From the NCBI GenBank assembly GCA_963782465.1, contig CAWAJR010000003.1:1-64000 (forward strand): 64,000 bases of DNA. Reading direction: 5' to 3'. The stretch comes from JAODBJ01 sp963782465. GTDB lineage: Bacteria; Actinomycetota; Acidimicrobiia; IMCC26256; PALSA-610. Each line of letters starts with the position of its first letter. Within the stretch, counting starts at the first letter, position 1. This document shows positions 57,241-64,000 of this stretch, in pieces. The translations under genes and the position numbers were made by a program. The notes under the pieces are model-generated. The model was given only the letters and a program-made list of their open reading frames with translations. It searched no databases and was not told the DNA's origin.

Positions 57241-58584
57241 CTACCAGCGGGCCGGGTGCGTCCCGAGCGGCACCGACGGCCGCGGCCACCGTAACGGCGC
57301 GCCGGCGCACTCGAGCGCGGGCGGCAGGTGGGTGAGCCGCCCGAAGCCACTGTCGCTCGTCACGAGGAGTTCATCGAGATCGCCGAGCCCGCTCGCCCGT
57401 TGCTCGTCGCAGGTCGCACCCAACCGCTGGAGCCACATCGCGGTCTGCGTCAGGCTTACGCGCACGTGCCAGCTCCCGCCCTCCGTCGCCCGCCGCCACA
57501 GCGCCGCCATCACGCCGAGCGCGGCGAGGTACCCGGTCGTGTAGTCGCACGCGGCGGCGGGCACGAGCGCGGGCGCGTCGGGCGAACCCTGCTCGGCGGC
57601 GAGGCCCGTCACCGACTGCGCGAGCTGTTCCCATCCGGGCCGGTGTTCCCACGGGCCGTGGTTGCCGTAGCAGTTGATCGAGACGGACACGATGCCGGGC
57701 CGGAGTGCGGCGAGGGCACGCGGCCCGAACCCGCGTCGTTCGAGGGCGCCGGCGCGGTAGCCGTCGGTGAACACGTCGGCGTCGCGCGCGAGCGCGGTGA
57801 GCCGCTCGACGCCGGCGGGTTCATCGAGGTCGAGGAACGCCGAGCGTTTGCCCAGGCTCGTATCGATCACGAAGGGCTCGACCGTCGGGAGCTTCGGTGA
57901 CGACACGAGCAGCACGTCGGCTCCGTGCGATGCGAGGGCGCGGCCGCACGCCGGGCCGGCGAGGATCCGGGTGAGGTCGAGCACGCGCACGCCGTCGAGC
58001 CCGCGGGGCAACGGTTCGGGAGCGGCATCGCCGACGCGTTCTATCTCGATCCGAGGGAATGCGCCGATGACGCGTCCTTGCGGATGCTCGGCCCATTCGG
58101 CGGCCGTTCGCACCATCGCACCGCACATCCCCGCCTCGGCGAGCGCGTCCTCGAGTGGCAACGCGTCGAAGGCGGCGACCGCCTGGGCAACCGTGGCCGC
58201 GGGCGGGTTCTCCTCGGTGATGCCGAGCACGGCGCGGGTGCCGGCGGCGAGGTGCGGGAAGGCGCCGTGCAGGTGCACGAAGCGGCCATCGGCGCAGCGG
58301 TACAGCGCCGAGAGCGGAGTCGTGATGCGCAGCACCTGATGGTCGTGGTTGTCGAGCGACTGCAACGCGAAGCCGACGAGGGAGGCGGCGGCGCGGCGCA
58401 CCTCCACGCGCACCCCGCCGTCGCTCCCCGCCAGCCCGGTCGCGGCGACACCACACGCGGCGAGTGCCGTCGCGGCAGCTTCACCGACGGGGAACCGGCT
58501 CGGCAGGACCGGGTCGTGCCCGTCGATCGACGCGCGCTGCGCCCACTCGACGGGAAGGCCGGCCTCGCCGAGGAGCGCGGCCAC
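57241..58584 (-). CDS. CaiB/BaiF family type III CoA-transferase
   Basis: It moves CoA between carboxylic acids. It has about 447 residues. GTG at 58584 (VAALLGEAGLPVEWAQR) is taken as the start because the neighbour gene stop (58602) and no earlier ATG/GTG fit better. N-domain marks are VRRAAASLVGFALQSLDNHD, and later LDGVRVLDLTRILAGPACGRALASHGADVLLV in outline, the family core near residues 225-255. SLGKRSAFLDLDEPAG and FTDGYRAGALERRGFG are further family segments. The catalytic Asp normally lies after the core; YGNHGPWEHRPGWEQL occupies that region. It is probably co-transcribed with the FMN-reductase gene upstream. Confidence 0.87.
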   Translation of the reverse strand: MAALLGEAGLPVEWAQRASIDGHDPVLPSRFPVGEAAATALAACGVAATGLAGSDGGVRVEVRRAAASLVGFALQSLDNHDHQVLRITTPLSALYRCADGRFVHLHGAFPHLAAGTRAVLGITEENPPAATVAQAVAAFDALPLEDALAEAGMCGAMVRTAAEWAEHPQGRVIGAFPRIEIERVGDAAPEPLPRGLDGVRVLDLTRILAGPACGRALASHGADVLLVSSPKLPTVEPFVIDTSLGKRSAFLDLDEPAGVERLTALARDADVFTDGYRAGALERRGFGPRALAALRPGIVSVSINCYGNHGPWEHRPGWEQLAQSVTGLAAEQGSPDAPALVPAAACDYTTGYLAALGVMAALWRRATEGGSWHVRVSLTQTAMWLQRLGATCDEQRASGLGDLDELLVTSDSGFGRLTHLPPALECAGAPLRWPRPSVPLGTHPARW

Positions 58585-58601
58585 CTCGTTCGGGCCCGCC
58601 G

Positions 58602-59345
58602 TCAGCGGTACTCCGGGTTCGGGAAGTCGAACCGGCAGCCGGCATCCCACTCGGATCGCTGGTTGCCGTGGACGGGGATACCGCCCGCGTCCTTCAGCAT
58701 CCGCGCGACGTGCAGCAGGTTCCACGTCATGAAGGTCGTGTTGCGGTTCGTGAAGTCGTTTTCCGGGCCGCCGGAACCGGGATCGAGGTACGACGGGCCC
58801 GGTCCCGCCTCACCGATCCAACCGGCATCGGCCTGCGGCGGGATCACGTAGCCGAGGTGCTGCAGCGAGTAGAGGACGTTCATCGCGCAATGCTTCACGC
58901 CGTCTTCGTTCCCGGTCACCAGGCAACCGGCGACCCGCCCGTAGTACCGGTACTGGCCCTGGTCGTTGAGCAGGTGTGAGTTGCCGTAGAGCCGCTCGAT
59001 GATCTGCGTGCACACCGACGACTTCTCACCCAACCAGATCGGCATGCAGAGCACGAGGATGTCGGCGGCCATGACCCGCTCGAACAACTGCGGCCACTCG
59101 TCGGTTGCCCAACCGTGCTCGGTCATGTCGGGCCAGACGCCGGTCGCGATGTCGTGATCGACGGCGCGCACGCTCTCGACCGTGACGCCCTGGCGCCGCA
59201 TGATCTCCATGGAGATGTCGGCCAGGCCCTGCGTGTTCGACACTTCGGGCGAGCGTTTGAGCGTGCAGTTGATGAAGAGCGCGCGCAGGTCGGAGAAGTC
59301 CCAGGTCGACTGCGAGCACAACGCTTCTTGCTTCTCGTTGAGCAT
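58602..59345 (-). CDS. NAD(P)H-dependent FMN reductase/flavodoxin-like protein
   Basis: It has 247 residues starting MLNEKQEALCSQSTWDFSDLRALFINCTLK in outline. The flavodoxin-type FMN loop is FINCTLKRSPEVSNTQG near residue 25, followed by ADILVLCMPIWLGEKSSVCTQIIERL in outline near 98-123, the classic FMN_red barrier helix. Its C-terminal part is longer than in simple NQO-type enzymes (GPGPSYLDPGSGGPENDF near 195). Quinone, azo or FMN reduction is likely; the substrate is unknown. It is 17 bases upstream of the CoA-transferase on the same strand. Confidence 0.9.
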   Translation of the reverse strand: MLNEKQEALCSQSTWDFSDLRALFINCTLKRSPEVSNTQGLADISMEIMRRQGVTVESVRAVDHDIATGVWPDMTEHGWATDEWPQLFERVMAADILVLCMPIWLGEKSSVCTQIIERLYGNSHLLNDQGQYRYYGRVAGCLVTGNEDGVKHCAMNVLYSLQHLGYVIPPQADAGWIGEAGPGPSYLDPGSGGPENDFTNRNTTFMTWNLLHVARMLKDAGGIPVHGNQRSEWDAGCRFDFPNPEYR

Positions 59346-59394
59346 CTCGGGAACGTAGCCCGTTGTGCCTCGGCGCGGGACGGGCGAAGTGCGC

Positions 59395-60171
59395 TCAGCG
59401 TTTCGCGACGGGTGTGGGCGTTGCCACATCCGCGCCCCGTACGAACCCGCGGGTGTCGAACACCACCGGTGCCCGCACGAGGAGGTCGGCGCGACCGAGA
59501 CGCGCCCCGCTGCCGTAGCGGGCGCCGAGGTTGCGAGCTCGTTCTACGGCGGCGTCGGTGTCGAGCCCTTCGGCGATCAGGGTGACGGCGGCGCCGAGGT
59601 CGGTGAGCGCGGCTTCGCCGGCGCGGTCGACGTGGTGCAAGTCGACGATGACGAGATCGGGAGATCCGGGCAGGCCGGCCACGTCGGCGAGGCTGCCTCG
59701 CAGCGCGGTCGCATACCCGCAGCCCCGCGCCCGGCTCACCGCGGCGGCGGCCAATGCGTTCGGGACCGACGCCACGTCGAACTCGAGCACGACGTGGAAG
59801 CTGGTGTCGCGCCGGCTGAACACCCCTCGGGGGTCACCGCCGATGAACACCGCGAGCGGCGCGGGCAGTTTCGCCCGGGTCGCCGCCTCGATGGTGCTGT
59901 CGAAGGCCATCGCCTCGTACTGGCCGAGCAGGCCGCGCCGGGCGGCGGCGATCTGGAGTTGGGCCGCGTGTTCGAGCGGCGAGCCGATCGGCCCGCGGAT
60001 GGCGGTCCGGTACCCGCAGGTCAGCTCGGAGTCGAGCGCGACGATCGGCGCGAACGTGGCGCGCACGAGCCGCCGCCGGAGCACGACGTCGACATTCGCT
60101 CCATCTTCGCCATCGGTCCAGCGTGCCGACACGCGCAGCCTCCTCGGGTCTTTGCGAGGTATCGGCGTCAC
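59395..60171 (-). CDS. Degenerate EAL-domain protein
   Basis: It has 258 residues. The fold matches the EAL (c-di-GMP phosphodiesterase) barrel: ATFAPIVALDSELTCGYRTAIRG in outline where the EAL glutamate strand should be, AARRGLLGQYEAMAFDSTI, PLAVFIGGDPRGVF, VVLEFDVASVPNALA, DLVIVDLHHVDRAG, TLIAEGLDTDAAVERARNLGARYGSG in outline. The EAL triad itself is replaced (TAI) and the metal-binding set is incomplete, so enzyme activity is unlikely. It could still bind c-di-GMP or a protein partner. Anti-sigma-type ATPase and MetF-like genes lie just upstream on the same strand. Confidence 0.75.
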   Translation of the reverse strand: MTPIPRKDPRRLRVSARWTDGEDGANVDVVLRRRLVRATFAPIVALDSELTCGYRTAIRGPIGSPLEHAAQLQIAAARRGLLGQYEAMAFDSTIEAATRAKLPAPLAVFIGGDPRGVFSRRDTSFHVVLEFDVASVPNALAAAAVSRARGCGYATALRGSLADVAGLPGSPDLVIVDLHHVDRAGEAALTDLGAAVTLIAEGLDTDAAVERARNLGARYGSGARLGRADLLVRAPVVFDTRGFVRGADVATPTPVAKR

Positions 60172-60220
60172 GAAGCATTAGGTGAAGGGCAAAACGCTCA
60201 GCCGGACGCGAATCGCGGCG

Positions 60221-60661
60221 TCACCTCGGAGGTTGGTCGGCGGCGCGCCGGTGCGGTGCGTCGCGCTCCGGCGGCGGGGTCTCATCGACCTGGGGGAGAG
60301 CGCACCACACCGTCTTGCCTCCATCAGGTGAGCGCACGACGCCCCAGTCGGTGCAGAGCGCGGCAACGACGCGCAACCCCCGTGCGGTGTGCCCGGCGTG
60401 GTCGGGCGCGAGGACGGGAGTGCCGTCGCCTCCGTCGTAGACCTCGAGCACGGTCACGCCTTGCTCGACCGAAAGCCGGACGACGACCGGTTCGGCCCCG
60501 TGCATCACCGCGTTCATGATGAGTTCGCTCGCGACGAGCTGCGCGGATTCGGCGTGATCGCGTTCGAGGCCGTAGCGCGCGAGTTCGGCGCGAATTGCCC
60601 GGCGTACGCCCGCGGCCTCCGAGGCGCGCGCCGGGATGCGAACCTCGAACGCCGGTGGCAC
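60221..60661 (-). CDS. Anti-sigma-factor-like serine/threonine kinase (HATPase_c, RsbW-type)
   Basis: It has about 146 residues. N-box-like ASELIMNAVMHGAEPV near residue 45 and the G-box region DHAGHTARGLRVVAALCTDWGV in outline near 90 mark a GHKL ATPase of the RsbW/SpoIIAB anti-sigma class. The start is uncertain: GTG at 60661 (VPPAFEVRIPARASEAAG) gives the normal fold boundary, while ATG at 60724 adds an Arg-rich stretch that looks non-coding. No partner sigma factor or anti-anti-sigma gene is next to it. Lying upstream of the EAL-like gene by 49 bases, the two may be co-expressed. Confidence 0.82.
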   Translation of the reverse strand: MPPAFEVRIPARASEAAGVRRAIRAELARYGLERDHAESAQLVASELIMNAVMHGAEPVVVRLSVEQGVTVLEVYDGGDGTPVLAPDHAGHTARGLRVVAALCTDWGVVRSPDGGKTVWCALPQVDETPPPERDAPHRRAADQPPR

Positions 60662-60771
60662 GGACAAGGGATAGCCCGTAGCGCCGGAAATGAAACGCGT
60701 TCTACGCCGAATTCTCCGACGCATCACCGAAGAGGCGTTTGCCGAACCACTCTGCGGGTCGGCAGGGTCGT

Positions 60772-61539
60772 TCAGGCGAGGTCGCGTTCGAGGATCGCCG
60801 CGACCTCTCGGTAACGCGCGACGGGGATGAGGTGCACGCCGTCGAACGCGCCGCTGTCGCGGACTGCGAGCACGGTCTCGCAGGCTCGCATCACGCCGGC
60901 GTGGGGATCGCGCTCGATCGCTTCGACGTGCGCAGCCGGGATGTCGATCTGCGGGATGTCGTGGGCGAGTTTGCGGGCCATCCCGGCGCTGGCGAGCACC
61001 ATCACCCCGGCGTAGACCGGACCGTCGAAGTCGAGCGTGTCCCGCCACCGAAGGCAGGCGTCGAGGGAGAACGACACCTGCAGGAACAGGCGGTCGGCCG
61101 CGCGTTTCCAGTCGGGGAGCGGCGTGAGCTGTGCCGACACCGCGGCGCGCAGCGGCCGGGCCGTTGCCTCGGCGAACGCCCGGGTTTCGGCGAGCATCGA
61201 CTTGACGTTCAGCTGACCGGTGCGCCGGCCGGAGGTCGGGGCGTCGCCGTACACGAACAGGAACTCGTCGACGCCGTAGGCGGCGGCAGTCAGCAGGTCG
61301 CGCCGGAACCCGAGGAGGTTGCGGTCGCGGGCGTTGATGCAGGCGAGCGCGCGACCGCCCATCAGCGCGACCTCGTGCGCGACGGCGATGCTCGAAACGG
61401 TGGCTCGCCCGATGTGGTTGTCGGGGATCAAGAACGCGGACGCGATCTCGCTGAGCACGCCGATCTGGTGGCGAACGTGCATCAGGTCGGGCCGCGTCGG
61501 TGGTTCGACTTCGCACACGACCTCGAAGGAACGCACCAT
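60772..61539 (-). CDS. Methylenetetrahydrofolate reductase-like (MetF-fold) protein
   Basis: It has 255 residues starting MVRSFEVVCEVEPPTRPDL, the usual MetF first strand with its catalytic-site Glu (CEVEPP). Later marks are IPDNHIGRATVSSIAVA, ALACINARDRNLLGFRRDLLTAAAYGVDEFLFVYGDAP in outline, and DRLFLQVSFSLDACLRWRD in outline, then YAGVMVLASAGMARKLAHDI. It is about 40 residues shorter than E. coli MetF. It may be a true 5,10-CH2-THF reductase or an F420- or corrinoid-linked relative. No metH or metE gene is adjacent. Confidence 0.85.
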   Translation of the reverse strand: MVRSFEVVCEVEPPTRPDLMHVRHQIGVLSEIASAFLIPDNHIGRATVSSIAVAHEVALMGGRALACINARDRNLLGFRRDLLTAAAYGVDEFLFVYGDAPTSGRRTGQLNVKSMLAETRAFAEATARPLRAAVSAQLTPLPDWKRAADRLFLQVSFSLDACLRWRDTLDFDGPVYAGVMVLASAGMARKLAHDIPQIDIPAAHVEAIERDPHAGVMRACETVLAVRDSGAFDGVHLIPVARYREVAAILERDLA

Positions 61540-61592
61540 CGGGCAAGGTTACGGATCGGCGGGGGCGACGATCGACCACGCGGGCGGTGCGG

Positions 61593-61639
61593 CGCGAGCG
61601 GCCGGGCCCCGCCTCTCCATGCGGGCCCGACCGCTCGCG
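61593..61639 (-). terminator. Strong GC-rich stem-loop
   Basis: Arms CGCGAGCGG (61593-61601) and CCGCTCGCG (61631-61639) pair perfectly. They continue inward, with small bulges, through GGGCCCCGC and GCGGGCCC around an eight-base loop. It lies 22 bases past the stop of the small minus-strand ORF at 61662, which supports both that ORF and a terminator role. Confidence 0.55.
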
Positions 61640-61661
61640 TCGATCCGGGGGAGCGATCGAC

Positions 61662-61910
61662 TCATCGCACCGCCCAGCGCCGCCCGCGGCGCCGTTTCGC
61701 CTCTGCGGGCCGGAGACTCCCGCCCATCACGATCGCCTCGACCGCCGCCCGCGTGCGCAAGACGGTGCGGTGGTCGGTTGCGGTCGCCCCCTGCGTGACG
61801 ATGCTCGTGATGGACGGGTTGGGCTCGCGCACGTGCAGCTCCGTTTCTCCGGCGGTGGATCTCCGGCGATGCTCTCCGGCGCTGCGAACGCCGCTCGCCC
61901 TCGACGACAT
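61662..61910 (-). CDS. Small basic ORF, doubtful
   Basis: It has 82 residues if started at ATG 61910. The middle (HVREPNPSITSIVTQGATATDHRTVLRTRAAVEAIV in outline) looks folded and coding-like, and the ends are Arg/Ser-rich (RRSTAGE, KRRRGRRWAVR). A GTG within the middle (REPNPSITSIV) could be the true start, giving about 55 residues. A strong stem-loop follows the stop. No family is recognised. It could be an antisense accident, and confidence is low. Confidence 0.3.
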   Translation of the reverse strand: MSSRASGVRSAGEHRRRSTAGETELHVREPNPSITSIVTQGATATDHRTVLRTRAAVEAIVMGGSLRPAEAKRRRGRRWAVR

Positions 61911-61980
61911 CCTCTACGGGCCGGCGCCGGCCCACGCCGTCATCGCGCGCATTGGGGGCGTGCAATCGCGCACATTCGGT

Positions 61981-62685
61981 GTGTGCCATCCTGCACGTCC
62001 AGTGGATGCTGCGACGGCCGACGGCAAGGGCGGGTTTCTCGGTTCGCTCACCGCGTCGCAACAGGCGGCGCTGTTCGCGCTCGGCACGCGGCGGCGCTAC
62101 CGGAAGGGCTCGACCCTCTTCCTCGAAGGCGACCGCAGCGACCACGTCGTGGTGGTGCTCGAAGGACGGGTGCGGGTTTCGCTGGCTGCCGCCGACGGTC
62201 GAGACCTCCTGGTCGCGGTGCGCGGGCCGGGCGATGTGATCGGCGAGCTGGCCGCGATCGACCGCTCCGAGCCTCGCAGCGCCAGCGCATCGGCGATGGA
62301 GCCGGTCCTCGTGCACGTGCTCAGCGCGACCGAGTTCGAGACGTTCCTGGAGCGCACACCCCGCGCGGCTGTCGCCCTGCTGCGCACCCTGACCCGGCGC
62401 CTGCGCGTCGCGTCCCGTACGCAGATGGAGTTCGGCTCGTTCGACACGGTGGCCCGGGTCGCACGCCGGCTCGACGAGTTGTTGGCCGAGCACGGGGAGG
62501 AGGTCGCGGGCGGGGTCCGTATCGCGTTGCCCCTCACCCAGGAGGAACTGGCCGGCTGGGTGGGCGCGTCGCGCGAATCGGTGGCCCGGGCGATGCGGAC
62601 GTTGCGTGATCACGGGGTGATCAGCACCGGGCGGCGGACCGTCGTGGTGCACGACGCCAGTGCGCTGGCCAAGTTCGCCGGATGA
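61981..62685 (+). CDS. Crp/Fnr-family transcriptional regulator
   Basis: It has 234 residues from GTG 61981 (GTG 62002 is an alternative). The cyclic-nucleotide-binding-type beta barrel covers about 20-130: FLGSLTASQQAALFALGTRRRYRKGSTLFLEGDRSD in outline, GRVRVSLAAADGRDLLVAVRGPGDVIGELAAIDRSEPRSASASA in outline. A long dimer helix follows, then the winged helix-turn-helix with ALPLTQEELAGWVGASRESVARAMRTL in outline and a closing GRRTVVVHDA wing. No Fe-S cysteines, so it is Crp-like and not Fnr. The cAMP-contact Arg/Ser pair is partly conserved (GELAAIDRSEPRSAS). Target genes unknown; a nested palindrome lies 70 bp downstream. Confidence 0.92.
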   Translation: MCHPARPVDAATADGKGGFLGSLTASQQAALFALGTRRRYRKGSTLFLEGDRSDHVVVVLEGRVRVSLAAADGRDLLVAVRGPGDVIGELAAIDRSEPRSASASAMEPVLVHVLSATEFETFLERTPRAAVALLRTLTRRLRVASRTQMEFGSFDTVARVARRLDELLAEHGEEVAGGVRIALPLTQEELAGWVGASRESVARAMRTLRDHGVISTGRRTVVVHDASALAKFAG

Positions 62686-62755
62686 AACCGGAGCTCGCGC
62701 ACTCCGAGTGACCGGCCGGAGACTCTGGGCGGGCATTTTCGGCCTGGGCGGCGCA

Positions 62756-62794
62756 AAACTTTAGGACAAAAGGTCCCAAATCGTGCTAAAGTTT
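62756..62794. promoter_or_regulatory. Nested palindromic operator candidate
   Basis: AAACTTTAG (62756-62764) is exactly inverted as CTAAAGTTT (62786-62794). Between them, TTTAGGAC and GTCCCAAA form a second, partly overlapping palindrome around AAAAG. This AT-rich island stands out sharply in the surrounding DNA and lies just before the GTG of the next membrane-protein gene. The GGAC...GTCC half-sites recall DosR/NarL-type boxes, but spacing differs by one base. A binding site for a dimeric regulator is likely; which one is unknown. Confidence 0.55.
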
Positions 62795-62798
62795 CCTT

Positions 62799-63065
62799 GT
62801 GCTCCCGAATTGGTTCGATGTCCACGCTCTCGAAGACCTGGTCGCCGCGGCCGCGGTGCTCTGCGCGCTCGGCCTGGTGCTCGTGCTCGCTCGAGTCCGG
62901 CACCTGACGACCAAACTGCTGCTCGCGCTCGTGCTGATCGCGGCGGTCAGCGGGCTCGCGTACTACCGCGAAGGCCCGCTCAAGGACTGCCAGGCCCAGG
63001 GCTCGTGCCACTTCTTCAAGTCGAACCTGCCGCTCAGCGGTACCCAGGTTCGCGCGTCGAAGTAG
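62799..63065 (+). CDS. Small two-helix membrane protein, unknown
   Basis: It has 88 residues, GTG start 62799, reading MLPNWFDVHALEDLVAAAAVLC. Two hydrophobic helices, LVAAAAVLCALGLVLVLARV and LLLALVLIAAVSGLAYY, are separated by a short basic loop. A C-terminal tail carries two cysteines (KDCQAQGSCHFFK) that may form a disulfide outside the cell. No family is recognised. The palindromic operator candidate lies directly upstream. It is followed by aceE 136 bases later. Confidence 0.65.
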   Translation: MLPNWFDVHALEDLVAAAAVLCALGLVLVLARVRHLTTKLLLALVLIAAVSGLAYYREGPLKDCQAQGSCHFFKSNLPLSGTQVRASK

Positions 63066-63201
63066 CGCTCCCGAAGCACGCGTCGCTCGGCCCGACCCGG
63101 CACGGGGCGCCCTCGCGCGAGCCGTAACCTGACAGGTACGTCGCCTGTCGAAGCGCGGACGACGTGCCGATTGAGCCCTCGACACCAGCCGGGAGGGCAC
63201 C

Positions 63202-64000
63202 GTGTTCCTTGACGGCTCCATCCACCAACTTCCCGACATCGACCGGGACGAGACGGGGGAGTGGCTCGACGCCCTCGACACCGTCATCGACGTTCGTGGG
63301 AAGGCCCGTGCCCACTACCTGCTCGCTCGGCTCATGGAGCGCGCGCGGGTCAAAGGCGTCGGCGTTCCCGCCATGGTGTCGACCGACTACATCAACACCA
63401 TCCCGGCCGAACAGGAACCGTGGTTCCCCGGCGACGAAGACGTCGAGCGCCGGATCCGTGCCTTCATCCGCTGGAACGCCGCGGTCATGGTCGATCGAGC
63501 GAACCACAAGTACGACGGTCTCGGCGGCCACCTCTCGACGTACGCGTCGGCGGCGGCCCTCTACGAAGTGGGCTTCAACCACTTCTTCCGGGGGAAGGGC
63601 GACGGCGGTGCCGGCGACCAGGTGTTCATCCAGGGCCACGCCGCGCCCGGGATCTACGCGCGCGCCTTCCTCGAGGGCCGGCTCACCGAGGACCAGCTCG
63701 ACGCGTTCCGTCGCGAGACGAACGGCAACGGCTTGTCGTCGTACCCGCACCCGCGCCGCATGCCCGACTTCTGGGAGTTCCCGACCGTGTCGATGGGGCT
63801 CGGCCCGATCAACGCGGTGTACCAGGCCCGCTTCAACCGTTACCTCTACCAGCGCGAACTCGTCGACACGAGCAAGGCGCGCGTGTGGTGCTTCACCGGC
63901 GACGGTGAACTCGACGAACCCGAAGCGATGGGCTCGCTCGCGATCGCGTCGCGCGAGCAGCTCGACAACCTGATCTTCGTCGTCAACTGCAACCTGCAAC
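63202..64000 (+). CDS. aceE: Pyruvate dehydrogenase E1 (homodimeric AceE), 5' part, runs off window
   Basis: It is the thiamine-diphosphate decarboxylase of the pyruvate dehydrogenase complex. GTG at 63202 follows GGGAGGG, and 266 codons are seen. Family marks are DETGEWLDALDTVIDVRG, GVPAMVSTDYINTIPAEQEPWFPGDEDVERRIRAFIRWNAAVMV in outline, GGHLSTYASAAALYEVGFNHFFRGK in outline, FIQGHAAPGIYARAFLEGRLTEDQLDAFR in outline, YPHPRRMPDFWEFPTVSMGLGPINAVYQARF in outline, and the ThDP motif opening WCFTGDGELDEPEAMGSLAIA in outline. It ends at the window edge inside VNCNLQ. The long single-chain form is usual in actinobacteria. Confidence 0.95.
   Translation, partial: MFLDGSIHQLPDIDRDETGEWLDALDTVIDVRGKARAHYLLARLMERARVKGVGVPAMVSTDYINTIPAEQEPWFPGDEDVERRIRAFIRWNAAVMVDRANHKYDGLGGHLSTYASAAALYEVGFNHFFRGKGDGGAGDQVFIQGHAAPGIYARAFLEGRLTEDQLDAFRRETNGNGLSSYPHPRRMPDFWEFPTVSMGLGPINAVYQARFNRYLYQRELVDTSKARVWCFTGDGELDEPEAMGSLAIASREQLDNLIFVVNCNLQ

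Larger units (their letters stand above)
61540..61980. other. 441-bp gap between metF-like and crp-like genes
   Basis: It contains a strong stem-loop (61593-61639) and a weakly supported minus-strand ORF (61662-61910), both listed separately. The remainder holds no recognisable feature. The promoter of the plus-strand Crp/Fnr gene must lie near 61900-61980, but no clear -10/-35 pair was found. Confidence 0.5.

Noticed and set aside
1..64000. CRISPR arrays
   Set aside because: No regularly spaced direct repeats were seen; the only repeats are short tandem arrays, the attachment repeat and the palindromic family.
1..64000. Insertion sequences with transposase genes
   Set aside because: No transposase-like reading frame or terminal inverted repeat pair was found; the sole recombinase is the truncated tyrosine integrase.

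Overview
The window is high-GC (about 70% by eye), densely coded DNA. It most resembles an uncultured Actinomycetota of the Acidimicrobiia type. The supporting signs are three F420-type (LLM) oxidoreductases plus a PPOX-class enzyme, an ECF42 sigma factor with its DGPF partner, a free-standing LigD-type polymerase, AidB/TesB/CaiB/FadD acyl-CoA enzymes, a homodimeric pyruvate dehydrogenase E1, frequent GTG starts, and tRNAs without an encoded CCA. No marker in the window fixes the taxon.

Layout. 0-7.5 kb: an acyl-CoA synthetase broken by indels, dUTPase, tandem F420-type oxidoreductases, the ECF42-DGPF pair, small hydrolase and cupin genes. 7.5-9.1 kb: an intact tRNA-Gly whose last 46 bp recur downstream, bracketing a 1.5 kb decayed integrated element with a truncated tyrosine integrase. 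9.3-16.9 kb: metabolic genes (VOC proteins, carboxylesterase, aldolase-amidohydrolase pair, LigD polymerase). 16.9-21.4 kb (minus): an overlapping operon of response regulator, sensor kinase, two Pro/Ala/Thr-rich exported proteins, ApbE flavin transferase and a ferric-reductase-type membrane protein, with a divergent haem-binding protein next to it. 22.4 kb: an RNase HI fused to a SLOG-like domain. 23.8-37.9 kb: an exopolysaccharide locus. Eleven plus-strand genes, ten of them joined by short stop/start overlaps, encode a degenerate GGDEF membrane protein, a priming sugar transferase, a Wzz-like protein, a Wzy/ligase, two GT2 enzymes, a deacetylase, a flippase, a beta-helix lipoprotein, a cupin/JmjC-like protein and a CelD-like acyltransferase. 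They converge on two minus-strand GT4 glycosyltransferases. 37.9-49.9 kb: PAP2 phosphatase, acyl-CoA genes, a Dcm/Vsr pair, a GH4 glycosidase and a drug-type ABC exporter. 50-64 kb: FadD, SDR, FtsX-type permease, tRNA-Val, CoA-transferase, a degenerate EAL protein, an anti-sigma-type ATPase, a MetF-like protein, a Crp/Fnr regulator and the start of aceE.

Two features run across the whole window. First, a palindromic repeat family (core about 50 bp, GGTTGTG...CACAACC around CCCCG/CGGGG) occurs four times, always 0-32 bp beyond the stop codon of a minus-strand gene. Second, single-base frame breaks occur in eight otherwise well-conserved genes (about 14 in all, five in the first 600 bases). Because homology continues on both sides of each break, base-level consensus error is a more likely explanation than true pseudogenes for most of them.
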